Shown: piece by piece, positions 9,088 to 18,946 of the stretch
Numbering within the stretch: position 1 is the stretch's first letter
Layout of the letters: each line of letters begins with the position of its first letter
Assembly (NCBI RefSeq): GCF_000381925.1
Contig: NZ_KB907308.1
Span: forward strand, 1,550,001 to 1,614,000
Source of the DNA: Nocardia sp. BMG111209
GTDB taxonomy: Bacteria; Actinomycetota; Actinomycetes; Mycobacteriales; Mycobacteriaceae
Length of the DNA stretch: 64,000 bases
Direction of reading: 5' to 3'
Translations under genes and position numbers: made by a program
Notes under the pieces: generated by a model
Databases searched by the model: none
Told to the model about the DNA's origin: nothing
What the model saw: only the letters and a program-made list of their open reading frames with translations

Positions 9088-9408
9088 CTAGATCGACACG
9101 ATCCCCGCGGCCGCCCCGGTGACGTAGCCGCCGCCGGACTCGTCGCTGCCGGTGTAGTCGCCCGCGATCGGGACGAGAACCTGGGAACCGTGCAGGATGT
9201 TCGTGAAGCCCGGCGCCGCCTGGGCATAGAAGTGAGCATGGTAGACGGCGAACGCCTTCGCCGCCGCCTGGCTCACCAGGTCCGACGCCGCCGCGGTCGG
9301 ATTCGCCGCGACCGAGGTACCTTCCAGCGCACCCATCAGATCGGTGTGGATCGTCGACAGCGTCGCCGAGAGGGCGGGGAAGTCTTCCGGGATTACTTCG
9401 AGAGCCAT
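9088..9408 (-). CDS. PE-family protein
   Basis: A 106-residue helical protein of the length of a PE domain. Pro-Glu occurs at residues 7-8 (MALEVIPED), and Tyr85-Thr-Gly-Ser-Asp89 near the C-terminus matches the YxxxD/E export signal of PE proteins. AGGAGA is placed 6 bases before the ATG at 9408. It is the first gene of the PE-PPE-esx-esx-espG run and partners the PPE-like protein. A 16-bp palindrome lies 61 bases upstream. Confidence 0.85.
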   Translation of the reverse strand: MALEVIPEDFPALSATLSTIHTDLMGALEGTSVAANPTAAASDLVSQAAAKAFAVYHAHFYAQAAPGFTNILHGSQVLVPIAGDYTGSDESGGGYVTGAAAGIVSI

Positions 9409-9468
9409 GGGATGTCTCCTCGCGACTGGTGGGAACTCGAAGGGTGGTACACGGGAAACGTTAAGTCA

Positions 9469-9484
9469 TTCCCAACTTTGGGAA
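9469..9484 (-). promoter_or_regulatory. T7SS palindrome, copy upstream of PE
   Basis: TTCCCAACTTTGGGAA, a perfect inverted repeat (7-bp arms, 2-bp spacer) in the 124-base gap between eccC and PE. It is one of eight similar sites in this window, all but one directly upstream of a secretion operon. I infer an operator for the PE-to-eccE transcript; the regulator is unknown. Confidence 0.7.
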
Positions 9485-9532
9485 AGAGACATAGGTTGTC
9501 CTGGGATCACTGTGCTGGTTCCGGTAGCCACG

Positions 9533-12500
9533 TCACTGCGGCGCCTCCGGTATCCAGGCCGCCTGGACCAGATCCTTCCGGGAGAGCAGCGGCTCGACCA
9601 GGATGCCCCGGCCCACCGGCTGTTTCGTCGCCTTCACGTCCGAGATCAGGATGCCGTCGAGTTTCGAGCCGTCCATGACGAAGCCGGACGAGTTGAGGTT
9701 CTTCATCTGCCCGAGCACGTTGTCGTACAGGGCGCCGTCGGCCTGTGCGATGCTGCGGGCCGCGATGATGTGCAGGCCGGTGTCGCGGCCGTCGACGATG
9801 ATGTCCTTGATGGGATCGAGCGGATTCAGCATGCCGCGCTGCGCCACCATGTGGTAGTCGTCGATCACCACGAAGATCTCCGGCCCGGACCACCAGGAGC
9901 GATCCCGCAACTGCCGGGAGGTCACGCCGTCGGGCGGCCGGCGGGTCCGCATCTTCGCGGCGAACGGGGGCAGCCCGTCGGTGAGGTCCCGTTCGCTGGT
10001 GAGGTATCCGATCGACATCTCGGGGGGCAGCGCGTCCATGTGCTGCCGCCGGTAATCGATCAGCAGCACTCTGGCCTGCTCCGGGGTGAACTGCCGCCGG
10101 ATCGACTCCAGCAGCCCCGCCAGCACGGTCGACTTCCCCGAACCGGACGAGCCCACCACGATGAAATGCGTCGAGACGCCGAAGTCGATGGCGGCGGGAC
10201 TGAGATCCGACTCGCGCATGCCGAACGGCAGGACCAGCCGCTGGGCCGGTGTGACGGGGCCCGGCCGACCGGCGAGGATCTGCTCGAGGGTGACCTGCGC
10301 CGGCAGCAGCTTGACCTCCGGCGCCCGCCGATCCCCGTAGGTGCGGCCGAGCTGCGCGACGGCGGCCGCCGTACCCGCGCCCAGCGAATCCGATTCGCCC
10401 ACACCGTCGGTCCGCGGCAGCGCGGTGAGCATGTGCAGACCGTCGGTCGAGATACCGCGGCCCGGCCGGTTCGCCGGAATGGAGGCGACGACCGGACGAT
10501 GCGTGGTGAAGACGGTGTCCGTCAGATCACCGAGCCGCAGCTCCAGCCGGGTCTGCAGCAGATCCTTGATGGCCGGCCGGATCGCCGCCCAGCGCGAGCT
10601 GCTGACCACCAGGTGGATGCCGTAGTTCAAGCCCTGCAGGGCGATGGCTTCCATCATCGGCAGATATTCGTCGAAATACGGTCCGGTGACCGCGAATCCG
10701 ATGTCCCAGCCGTCGACGATGAGGAAGACGTCGCCGTGCACATCGCCCCGGGCGGTCAGCTCGGCGGACTCACGCGGTGCGCCGCGACGCCGCCGGAACT
10801 CGCGGATGCTATCGATCCCGAGTTCGGTGAACAGCGCCTGCCGGTGCGCGATCAGGTTGTTGATCAGCGCGAAGGTACGCCGGATCCGATCGCCGTCACG
10901 CGACGAGGCCACCGATCCCACGTGCGGCAGGTTGCGGATGCCGGACAGGCCGCCGGAGAAGTCCAGGCAGTAGAACTGGATCTGCTCCGGGGTGTGCGTC
11001 AGCGCCGCCGCCATCATCAGTGCTTGCAACGCCGTCGATTTGCCGGACTGCGGGCCGCCGACCAGGGCCACGTGGCCGCCCGCGCCGGACAGATCCACCG
11101 ACCAGACGTCCTGGCGTTGCTGCCGCGGCATATCGATGATCGCCCAGGGCACCCGCAGACGGCCCGGCTGGGCGGTCTGCACCAGCCGATCCAGGGTGGC
11201 CGGAACACTCAACGGCGGCAACCACATCTGATGTGCGGGACGGCCGTGCCCGGCCAGTTGCTGCAGCACCGTCTCCATGACGGTCACGGCCTCGCTGTCC
11301 GGTACCTCCAGGGCATCCGGAGTGACGACCTCGGGCTCGATCACCGTCGGCCGGACATCGGAGGTATGCGCCGCGGTGAACAGCTGCGGTGGCTGGTAAC
11401 CACCGCCGGCCCGGCGCGCCCGGCGCGCGTCCGCCACGGTCGTCTGCGCGGGCGCGATGTAATTCGAGCCGACATAGGCGGCCTGGAACCGCTGCAAATC
11501 GCCCGCGCCCACCCGCAGGTATCCCGCGCCCGGCTTCTTCGGCAGGTGGTACGCGTCGGCGGTGCCGATGGCGTCGCGAGAGTCGCTGGTCTGGTTGGTA
11601 CGCAACGCGATCCGGTACGACAGGTGAGCTTCGAGTTCACCCATCCGGTTGGCCGGCACCTTCTGCGAGGCCAGCAGCAGGTGGATGCGGAGCGAGCGAC
11701 CGAGGCGGCCGATGGCGACGAACAGCTTCGAGAAATTCGGGTGCTGCTCCAGCAGTTCGGCGAACTCGTCCAGGATGATCAGCAGCGTCGGCATCGGGGC
11801 CAGGTTGGCGCCCTGCTCCCGGGCCCGCTCGTAGTCGGCGACACTGGCGAAGTTGCCGGCATCGCGCAGAATGCGTTGCCGCCGGCCCATCTCGCCGTTG
11901 ATCACGTCCTCCATTCGGGTGACGAGATCGGCCTCCTCCTCCATGTTGGTGACGACCGCGGTGACGTGCGACAACCGGTCGAAGCCGAGGAAGGTCGCGC
12001 CGCCCTTGAAGTCGACGAGCAGGAGGTTGAGCACGTCCGGCGGGTGCGTCGCCACCGCCGAGAGGACAAGTGTCCGAAGGAATTCCGATTTGCCGGAGCC
12101 GGTGGCGCCGATGCACATACCGTGCGGGCCCATGCCCTCCTCGGCGGATTCCTTGATGTCCAGATAGACCACCTGGCCGGCCGGGTCGTAGCCGAAGGGG
12201 ATGTTCAACCGGGAGCGGTCGGCGTCGCGGCGGGCAGGCCACTGCTGATCCACCCGGATCGCGCCCGGGTCCGCCAGATGGACCAGTTCCTCCCACGAGT
12301 TGCCCACGCTGGATTGCTCGGCGACCACCGCCTCCACGACCGTGGACAGCCGATAGGGCGAGATGCCACGTGACAGCGCCGTCACCCCGGCCACCGACAT
12401 GGTGTCGGCGACGCCGATCCGCCGGATGCCGCGGCTGGTGGTCTCCTGCAATGAATGATCCGCGCCCACCTCGAATTTCAGCGCGCGCGGCAGTGCCTGT

Positions 12501-13543
12501 TCGGTGTGCCCGAGGCGCAGCCAGGTACAGCCGTCGATGCCCGAGATATCACGATCGGCGGCAGTGCCGGTGATGTCGACGATCAGCAGGAAGTGCTTGC
12601 GTTCCAGACTCGGTTCACTGTTGGCGGAGAACGGGCCGCGGTTCAGCCCGGCGAGCACCTTGGCGCGCAATTCGGCGACGTTGCGGTACACCATGCGCGC
12701 CGAGCCGATGCCGTCGGTGTCGCTGGCGTGCTGGGTGTGTGGCAACCATTTCAACCAGGACCATTGCGGCGCATCGGGTTCCGACAGCACCGCGGCCACC
12801 GCGACCTGGTCCGGGCCGTGCAGCACCACCACCTCGGCGATCATCGCCCGGACCAGCCCGGCCACCGCGTCCGGATCACCGTCGAAGCCGACCTGCGGGG
12901 TGGACAGCAGATTGATGGCAACCGGCATACCGCCGACGGTGGAGTACGCCTTGGCGAAGCGGGTGAGCTCGACCACGCCCACCGGATCCAGATCCGAGGT
13001 CGGCGCGGCTTCCGGCACGATCACCCGGACCTGGTTGGCGATGCGGCCCCGGCCGATGCGCACCCGCAGGAATTGCGGTGCGGCGACCTGTACCTCCCAC
13101 ATCCGCTTGCCGCCCACCAGTCGGGGCAGTTCGGCCGGCCCGGGATGGGTGTAGCGGAGGTAGTCGAAGAGTTCGGTTTCGGCGTCGCGCACCTGTTTCC
13201 GGTTCTCGGCGAGGCTGCGCAGATAGTCCTTGCGGTCCTCGTTCAGGCTCGCGGAATTGTTACCGCCACCGAAGGATCCACCGATCATGCCGAACATCGA
13301 CACGACCATCATCATCGGGAACATCAAGGTGGTCGGGGAGAATCCGCCGCTGGAGCGGATCATGATCACCATCATGCCGCCCATGCCGGCCATCATGACC
13401 ACCGGCATGATCATCTTGACCCGCGACGGCGGAACGGGTTTCGGCAGTTCGGTGGGCGGCTGCAAGCGCAACTCCGTGACGGCCGGCGCCTTCGGGCCCC
13501 GGACCATCCGGGCCGGACGGACGAAGCGACGGGTACTGGTCAC
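9533..13543 (-). CDS. eccC: EccC, three-domain FtsK/SpoIIIE-type ATPase of the ESX system
   Basis: The 1336-residue protein starts with two Met-rich membrane helices (about 43-90), then a linker domain and three FtsK/SpoIIIE-like ATPase domains. Walker A motifs are GATGSGKSE (about 479), GGPQSGKST (about 829) and GSSGSGKST (about 1131). The first domain also shows NLLLVDFKGG and ILDEFAEL. EccC energises and selects substrates by binding the Esx C-terminal tail in the third domain. The gene is a single unit, as in ESX-3, -4 and -5, unlike the split eccCa/eccCb of ESX-1. Start is GTG at 13543, 16 bases after the eccB stop. Confidence 0.97.
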   Translation of the reverse strand: MTSTRRFVRPARMVRGPKAPAVTELRLQPPTELPKPVPPSRVKMIMPVVMMAGMGGMMVIMIRSSGGFSPTTLMFPMMMVVSMFGMIGGSFGGGNNSASLNEDRKDYLRSLAENRKQVRDAETELFDYLRYTHPGPAELPRLVGGKRMWEVQVAAPQFLRVRIGRGRIANQVRVIVPEAAPTSDLDPVGVVELTRFAKAYSTVGGMPVAINLLSTPQVGFDGDPDAVAGLVRAMIAEVVVLHGPDQVAVAAVLSEPDAPQWSWLKWLPHTQHASDTDGIGSARMVYRNVAELRAKVLAGLNRGPFSANSEPSLERKHFLLIVDITGTAADRDISGIDGCTWLRLGHTEQALPRALKFEVGADHSLQETTSRGIRRIGVADTMSVAGVTALSRGISPYRLSTVVEAVVAEQSSVGNSWEELVHLADPGAIRVDQQWPARRDADRSRLNIPFGYDPAGQVVYLDIKESAEEGMGPHGMCIGATGSGKSEFLRTLVLSAVATHPPDVLNLLLVDFKGGATFLGFDRLSHVTAVVTNMEEEADLVTRMEDVINGEMGRRQRILRDAGNFASVADYERAREQGANLAPMPTLLIILDEFAELLEQHPNFSKLFVAIGRLGRSLRIHLLLASQKVPANRMGELEAHLSYRIALRTNQTSDSRDAIGTADAYHLPKKPGAGYLRVGAGDLQRFQAAYVGSNYIAPAQTTVADARRARRAGGGYQPPQLFTAAHTSDVRPTVIEPEVVTPDALEVPDSEAVTVMETVLQQLAGHGRPAHQMWLPPLSVPATLDRLVQTAQPGRLRVPWAIIDMPRQQRQDVWSVDLSGAGGHVALVGGPQSGKSTALQALMMAAALTHTPEQIQFYCLDFSGGLSGIRNLPHVGSVASSRDGDRIRRTFALINNLIAHRQALFTELGIDSIREFRRRRGAPRESAELTARGDVHGDVFLIVDGWDIGFAVTGPYFDEYLPMMEAIALQGLNYGIHLVVSSSRWAAIRPAIKDLLQTRLELRLGDLTDTVFTTHRPVVASIPANRPGRGISTDGLHMLTALPRTDGVGESDSLGAGTAAAVAQLGRTYGDRRAPEVKLLPAQVTLEQILAGRPGPVTPAQRLVLPFGMRESDLSPAAIDFGVSTHFIVVGSSGSGKSTVLAGLLESIRRQFTPEQARVLLIDYRRQHMDALPPEMSIGYLTSERDLTDGLPPFAAKMRTRRPPDGVTSRQLRDRSWWSGPEIFVVIDDYHMVAQRGMLNPLDPIKDIIVDGRDTGLHIIAARSIAQADGALYDNVLGQMKNLNSSGFVMDGSKLDGILISDVKATKQPVGRGILVEPLLSRKDLVQAAWIPEAPQ

Positions 13544-13559
13544 CTGCTACCAACCGATC

Positions 13560-15116
13560 TCACTGGGTACCGCCGAAACCGATCACCGTACGATCGGGCG
13601 CGATACCGTCGTGCGCGATCCGGGCGTCGCGCTGGGACAGCGTGGGCCCGACCGCGAACAACGACACGATGCTCCACGGCGCGGGAACCGGGTTCCGCAA
13701 CGCGAGCGCGGTCACCGTCGGATCCTGGCCGGTCTGCCCGGGTTGCACGTCGACGCCGTAACGTACCCCGGTATCCGAGATCCAGAACATCGACTCGCGC
13801 CGCGCCGAGGACGGATCGGCACCGGTGGCCTGGACGAATCGGCCGGCGCCGCCCGCCAGATATGCCGCGTCGGCGGTGGCGCCGTGCGACAGCTGCGCGG
13901 TGACCAGGTCGACGGTCCGATTCTGCTGGTCGGCCGGCAGTGGCAGCTGCCGACCGACCAGCAGAGTGGTGGACGCGTTCTGCGCCGTGGGCGTACGCGA
14001 CCACTCGTAGCACGTCACCAGGAAACGTGCCGGGTCGACGACCCGTAGCGCCCGGGTGGGATAGCTCTCCGTGCCGGGCCAGCCGCCGGGGCGGAGATTG
14101 GTCGCGATCACGTCCGGGCCGACCGATTGACTCGCCACCGTGCCACGGGCGTTCGCGTTGCGGATCATCGCGGCCAGCACCGGCCCGATCTGCACGACGC
14201 CCGACTGTGAGACCACGTAGTACGACGCACCCCGGTCCGGAGTGTTACCGGTCAGCACCGCACCGACGGTCACGGTGAGCCCGGAATTGAGCGTGACGGT
14301 GCTGCCGGCGCCGGGGATCTCGGGCACCCGGATCGGCGGTACCTCTGGGATCGCCCCGATCAGGCCCTTGGCGGCGGCGGGCACCTGGACGGTCGAGTCG
14401 ATGCCCAGCGCCAGCATCACGGCGGTGTCGCTGGTACTGACCGCGGCCCGCACCGCGCCCTTCTCGGCATCGTTGTAGACCAGCCAGGTCGTGGCGTCGT
14501 CGCGCAGCAACCGGGCCTCGCCCTCGGCCAGCGGGCGGATGAGGTCGCCCCCGTCGACGGACAGCGTGCCGCCGATCACCGTGGTGCGCATCGCCGCCCG
14601 AGCCACCGTGGGCAGCCCGGTTCGCGGATCGACCGGCGCCGCGGCGCCGGTCTGCGAGGTGTCGCACACGGTCCAGGTCGAATCACGGGCGCCGTTGTCG
14701 ACGATGCTGTTGGGTGCGCCGGGGATACCGACCAGCGGACCGCGCGGGTATTTCGCGATTTCGTCGTGGGACACCGGCACCGGGGTGTCCGCGCTGCCGA
14801 CGATCAGCCGGGCCGAGGTGAGGTTCAGCGCCGGGTACAACCGGTTGCCCAGATGCACATACAGTGCCCCGGTGTCCTTCTCGGACACGATCTTCGACGA
14901 ACCCACCATCTTGGCGGGCTTGAAGAAACCCAGCACGGCCGCGCCCGCGATCACCAGGCAGGCCAGCGCGATACCGACCGACAGTGCCGTGGACCGCCCC
15001 CGCTGCGGATCGTCGAGCATCGACGCGTCGCGCCGGACCAGCGCATGTTCGATGCGGCGCAACAGGAATCGCCATCCGGAGATCTGGTGCCTGGTCACCA
15101 CCCGGAAACGTGCCAC
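13560..15116 (-). CDS. eccB: EccB, ESX membrane/periplasmic component
   Basis: The 518-residue protein has a short cytosolic N-terminus (beginning MARFRVVTRHQISGWRF, characteristic of EccB), one membrane helix (about 43-65) and a large extracytoplasmic region with repeat-like beta segments and two Cys that can form the conserved disulphide. EccB dimerises on the outer face of the ESX complex. Start is GTG at 15116, 14 bases after eccA. Confidence 0.95.
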   Translation of the reverse strand: MARFRVVTRHQISGWRFLLRRIEHALVRRDASMLDDPQRGRSTALSVGIALACLVIAGAAVLGFFKPAKMVGSSKIVSEKDTGALYVHLGNRLYPALNLTSARLIVGSADTPVPVSHDEIAKYPRGPLVGIPGAPNSIVDNGARDSTWTVCDTSQTGAAAPVDPRTGLPTVARAAMRTTVIGGTLSVDGGDLIRPLAEGEARLLRDDATTWLVYNDAEKGAVRAAVSTSDTAVMLALGIDSTVQVPAAAKGLIGAIPEVPPIRVPEIPGAGSTVTLNSGLTVTVGAVLTGNTPDRGASYYVVSQSGVVQIGPVLAAMIRNANARGTVASQSVGPDVIATNLRPGGWPGTESYPTRALRVVDPARFLVTCYEWSRTPTAQNASTTLLVGRQLPLPADQQNRTVDLVTAQLSHGATADAAYLAGGAGRFVQATGADPSSARRESMFWISDTGVRYGVDVQPGQTGQDPTVTALALRNPVPAPWSIVSLFAVGPTLSQRDARIAHDGIAPDRTVIGFGGTQ

Positions 15117-15130
15117 GGCGATACCCGGTG

Positions 15131-16936
15131 TCAGGCCACGCCGGCGCTGCGGCTGAGGCTGTCGAGCGCCGCGGTGATGTCGGATTCGGAGATGGTCATC
15201 AGCTCCTCGTCGGTGAGCGACAGCACATCGACGTTGTCGCGGGTGAAACGGTAGTCCCGTTCGGACTCCGCCGATTCTACGACGTTACGGACGAACCGGC
15301 CGTTGCCCACCAGGTCGATCATCTTGCGGCCGTTGCGCATCTGACCACACAGCCGATCGCAGTGCGCGCGCAGCACCTCGCGGGAATCGTAGGCGAGGAT
15401 CGAATCCTTCTTCCTCGCAATGAATTCCGCGATCTGCACCAGCTCACCGGGATCATAGCTGGAGAACCGTACCCGCTTGGTGAAGCGCGAGGCCAGACCG
15501 TCGTTGGAGGTCAGGAAGCGGTCGATCTGGTCCTCGTAACCGGCGATGATCACCACGAGTTTGTCGCGGTCGTTCTCCATCCGGGCCAGCAGGGTGTCGA
15601 CGGCCTCCTTGCCGAAGGCGTCACCACCGGACAGTCCCTCCTGCACCAGGGTGTACGCCTCATCGATGAACAGCACGCCACCGAGCGCGGAGTCGATGAG
15701 CGCGTTGGTCTTCGGCGCGGTGTGGCCGAGATGGGTGCCCACCATGTCGTTGCGGGACGCCTCGACCACCTCCGCGTTCTCGACGACGCCGAGGCCGGCG
15801 AAGATCTTCGCGATCACGCGGGCGATGGTGGTCTTACCGGTGCCGGGCGGACCGGAGAAGATCAGGTGGTGCGAGCGGGAATCCACGGCGAGGCCGCGCT
15901 TGGCCCGGACCTGGTCCATCAGCACGCCGGACTTCAGCCGATCCACCTGCTCCTTGACCGACGCCATGCCGATCTGGGACGACAGCAGCTCCGAGGCCTC
16001 GGCCAGCAGCGCCTCGCGCTCGGTGCGGGCGGCGGTGGCGGCCACCTCGCCCGGGTCGTCGCCCGAGCGCGGATCCCACCGGTTGGTGCGGGAGGCGATG
16101 ACCTCCGCGGTGGCGACCTCGAGTTTGTAGGTCTTGTCCTTGACCGCGTTCTGCCACTCCTCGCGCTGCGGCCACAGCGCGGAACCTTGCAGCCCCTTGA
16201 GGATTCGTTCGGCGGCCTCGTGATCGCCGGTGTGCCGCAACACCATTCCGAGCAGGAAGTGCGCGTCGGCCCAGATGTAGGAGAGATTGCCCGAGGCGCT
16301 GTCCTCGACGATCCGCTGGGCACGCGGCAGGGCCTCGCCGAATCGGCCCAGATGCGCCAGCGAGCGCGCGGCCATGAGTTCGGCGGCGATGTCGAGCAGG
16401 CCGTCCTCGATGATCGGCTTGGCGAGGCGGGCCTCGAGCACGTCGTTCCAGCGCTTGGTGCGGAAGTACAGGGTCATCCGGACGAAATCGGAGACATCGT
16501 CGTGCGGCACCTGATCGAGGATCGCGACGGCCTCCTCCCATTCGCCGCCCTCGGCGTACTGGCAGGCCTGTGCCACGGCGATCTGGTCGCGGTCGGCCAT
16601 CGCCACCCGCAGTCCGTACATGCCGATCTCGACCTGGCACCACAGGGTCCGGTCCACCAGGCCGGCCCGCTGCTGATCGCGATAGAGATTGTGCACGGAA
16701 CGATAAGCGCCGTACACCACTTCGGAATTGACCTCACCGGCCATGGCGCGGCCGAGCCACGCATCACACATGTCGGGATCCAGATTGGTCGCCGCCCGGA
16801 ACGCGGCCAGCGCATGCTGTTCGTTCCGCACACCGCCGGCCACCAACCCGAGACACTGCACACCCGTATAGAACGCGTCCTCGGCCGCTGACAACTCGGA
16901 TTCCTTCCACCTCGCGCCTGCTCGAACGATAGACAC
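15131..16936 (-). CDS. eccA: EccA, cytosolic AAA+ ATPase of ESX (CbbX-like)
   Basis: The 601-residue protein has an N-terminal TPR-like helical half (about 1-290) and a C-terminal AAA+ domain with Walker A GPPGTGKTT (about 360), Walker B ALGGVLFIDEAYTL and a downstream sensor/Arg-finger region (ASRFTKRVRF). EccA acts in the cytosol, probably remodelling PE/PPE-EspG complexes. It is the first gene of the ESX core transcript. The GTG at 16936 has a poor ribosome binding site; a TTG 16 codons further in, preceded by GGAAGGA, is an alternative start. A T7SS palindrome ends 26 bases upstream. Confidence 0.95.
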   Translation of the reverse strand: MSIVRAGARWKESELSAAEDAFYTGVQCLGLVAGGVRNEQHALAAFRAATNLDPDMCDAWLGRAMAGEVNSEVVYGAYRSVHNLYRDQQRAGLVDRTLWCQVEIGMYGLRVAMADRDQIAVAQACQYAEGGEWEEAVAILDQVPHDDVSDFVRMTLYFRTKRWNDVLEARLAKPIIEDGLLDIAAELMAARSLAHLGRFGEALPRAQRIVEDSASGNLSYIWADAHFLLGMVLRHTGDHEAAERILKGLQGSALWPQREEWQNAVKDKTYKLEVATAEVIASRTNRWDPRSGDDPGEVAATAARTEREALLAEASELLSSQIGMASVKEQVDRLKSGVLMDQVRAKRGLAVDSRSHHLIFSGPPGTGKTTIARVIAKIFAGLGVVENAEVVEASRNDMVGTHLGHTAPKTNALIDSALGGVLFIDEAYTLVQEGLSGGDAFGKEAVDTLLARMENDRDKLVVIIAGYEDQIDRFLTSNDGLASRFTKRVRFSSYDPGELVQIAEFIARKKDSILAYDSREVLRAHCDRLCGQMRNGRKMIDLVGNGRFVRNVVESAESERDYRFTRDNVDVLSLTDEELMTISESDITAALDSLSRSAGVA

Positions 16937-16962
16937 TCTGGCCCTGTGATCGTTGGCGAGTG

Positions 16963-16978
16963 TTCCCCCGGCTGGGAA
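16963..16978 (-). promoter_or_regulatory. T7SS palindrome, copy upstream of eccA
   Basis: TTCCCCCGGCTGGGAA lies 26 bases before the eccA start, in the 83-base gap between eccA and the gene ending at 17020. The outer arms TTCCC/GGGAA match the other copies. Its closeness to the start implies a very short leader if it sits in the promoter. Confidence 0.6.
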
Positions 16979-17019
16979 GTCCCGTTCGGAGACCGGACCG
17001 GATATTTCCTGCGAATACG

Positions 17020-18933
17020 TTACTTCGGTTCGTCAATTGTCGGCCCGTTGGATGACGGGACATTTATCGGACCCGGAATGGTGTCGCGGCTACGGGTCCA
17101 GCGGGCCGGCGGTCGCCGGACCCGCTCGGCGTCGGTCGGGGCCGAGACGATCGGATGCGGTCCGGCCGACGCCGGCGACGATTGCGACGCAGTGGGGTTC
17201 GCGTCGTCGGCACCGTCCGCCGGTGCGGAGCCGATATCGCCCGCCGCGGGCAGGCCGTCGGCGGCCGGCCCGGAATCCGGTGCCCGATCGGCCGATTCGG
17301 GGGCGAAGACCTGCTCACTGCCGTCCGCAGCCGGAACCGGCTCGGCGCGAAGGGGTTTCGACCACGGCGTGCCGGAGCGGCGCCGATCGGCGGCGGCACT
17401 CGCGGGCGCCGGTTCGGCTCCCGCGACGGGTACGGGTACGGGTGCGGCCCCGGGAGCCGGAGCGGGCCGGGGGCGGCCGGGCCCTCGCCACGGGCTGACG
17501 CGTCCGCCGCGCCCGCCACCGCCGGGGCTCCCGCCGCCCGGTTGCTGCCCCGCGGGTGCGGCGGTATCGGAGTCGGCGTCCGGCGCCACGTCGGCGGAAT
17601 CGGGGCCGGCGCCCGCCGCCGCCGGCTCGTGGTCCCCGGCCGACGAGACGACCGACTCCCCGCCGGTCGACGGAACATGGTGTGGTGCGGCAGCTTCCGC
17701 ACTCGGCCCGAGCGAAGACGTGGCCGGCTCGGGCGCGACTCTCGCATCCGTCCACCGGCCGGTGGCGCCCGGGTCCACCGGCGCGGCCGAGTGACGCGCG
17801 CCGGTGGAATCCGGAATCGAGGATCCGGCGTCCGCCGGATGCGGTGCGGCCGGGGAATGCGTCGCCGCGGCGGCAGCCGCGCCCGGCGCACCGACGCTGT
17901 GATCGGCCGTCGCCGCGCCGTGCCGTGCAGAATCGCCCGGAGCATGCGCCGGCGACGAATGCGTTGCCGCAGCGGCGGAATCGGCCGGGGCGGCAGCGCC
18001 GCCCGGGGCAACGGCGCCGTGGGCAGCGGCGCCGTTCGCACCCGGCGCCGGATGTGGATCGGCCGGTGGGCTCGTCGAAGAGCCCTGCGGCACAGCCGAT
18101 CCGGCCGCGGCCGGCGTGGCCCCGGCGGGTTGCGCCGGTACCGGCGACGACGGTTGCCCCGAGCCGGTGACCGGATCCGCCGGCGTATCGGGGCCGGTGG
18201 TCGGCGTGCTGAAATTCATCCCGCCGACGGTGTTCGCGAAATCGTTCGCGTGCTTCACCATGTCGTCGGCGTACTTGTCCAGCAGCGCGGCGTAGCGCAG
18301 TACCTCGTCCGGCTCGATGTGCAGGGGCATCGTCGACGAACTGCTCGGCGGCGGCACACCCAGCAGATCCTCGACGGCGTGGTGCAGCGCCCCGCCGACC
18401 ATCTCTTCGACGACGTGCTCGAGCGGTTCGATGGCCTTCTCGACCACCTCCATGATGAGGTAGGCCACCAGGTACTGCTCGAGGGCCGAGAGGATCCGCT
18501 CGGCGGCGTCCCGGATCGCCATCATGGCCGCCGCGGACAATCCCCCGGTCGCGACGGTGGCCGACAGTGCCCCGAAATACGAGGCGGCCAGCGCCGTCAG
18601 TTCGGCCAGCACGGCGACCTTCGCGACCGTGATGACCTCCGCGGCGATATCCAGTGCCCGGCCCACCGCCTTGCACGCCGTATCCAGATCGCGCATGTGG
18701 CCCGCGCTCATCCGGCCCCATGCCGCGAGCATCTGCTCGTACGAATATCCCGAGTAGACCGAGTTCATATCCTTGATGGCGCCGGTCGCCTGCGAATGGG
18801 TATTCGAAATGTTGGTCGCGAAATTCTCGACCTCCCGGCCGAGTCTCCGCACCTCGTCCTCGTTGATATCCGGATACGGGACGCCCATGTAATTGAGGAA
18901 CAGGGCGACATCGTGCGGAATTTCGATGGGCAC
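17020..18933 (-). CDS. WXG100-like N-terminal domain protein with long disordered Ala/Pro/Ser tail
   Basis: The 637-residue product has a structured helical region (about 1-260) resembling the WXG100-like N-terminal domain of CpnT-type and EspB-type T7SS substrates. It starts VPIEIPHDVALFLNYMG and has amphipathic helices, AAWGRM near residue 70, and a hydrophobic hairpin around 95-190. The remaining ~370 residues are low-complexity Ala/Pro/Ser/Gly/Asp with no recognisable toxin domain. I chose GTG at 18933 because GGAG is placed 7 bases upstream; the longer open frame has no support. It follows the NlpC/P60 gene by 13 bases. Likely a secreted or surface T7SS substrate; function unknown. Confidence 0.75.
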   Translation of the reverse strand: MPIEIPHDVALFLNYMGVPYPDINEDEVRRLGREVENFATNISNTHSQATGAIKDMNSVYSGYSYEQMLAAWGRMSAGHMRDLDTACKAVGRALDIAAEVITVAKVAVLAELTALAASYFGALSATVATGGLSAAAMMAIRDAAERILSALEQYLVAYLIMEVVEKAIEPLEHVVEEMVGGALHHAVEDLLGVPPPSSSSTMPLHIEPDEVLRYAALLDKYADDMVKHANDFANTVGGMNFSTPTTGPDTPADPVTGSGQPSSPVPAQPAGATPAAAGSAVPQGSSTSPPADPHPAPGANGAAAHGAVAPGGAAAPADSAAAATHSSPAHAPGDSARHGAATADHSVGAPGAAAAAATHSPAAPHPADAGSSIPDSTGARHSAAPVDPGATGRWTDARVAPEPATSSLGPSAEAAAPHHVPSTGGESVVSSAGDHEPAAAGAGPDSADVAPDADSDTAAPAGQQPGGGSPGGGGRGGRVSPWRGPGRPRPAPAPGAAPVPVPVAGAEPAPASAAADRRRSGTPWSKPLRAEPVPAADGSEQVFAPESADRAPDSGPAADGLPAAGDIGSAPADGADDANPTASQSSPASAGPHPIVSAPTDAERVRRPPARWTRSRDTIPGPINVPSSNGPTIDEPK

Positions 18934-18946
18934 GACGGACTCCGGA

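Noticed and set aside
17020-18933. C-terminal toxin domain in the long disordered tail
   Set aside because: The last 370 residues are low-complexity with no conserved nuclease or NAD-glycohydrolase motif.
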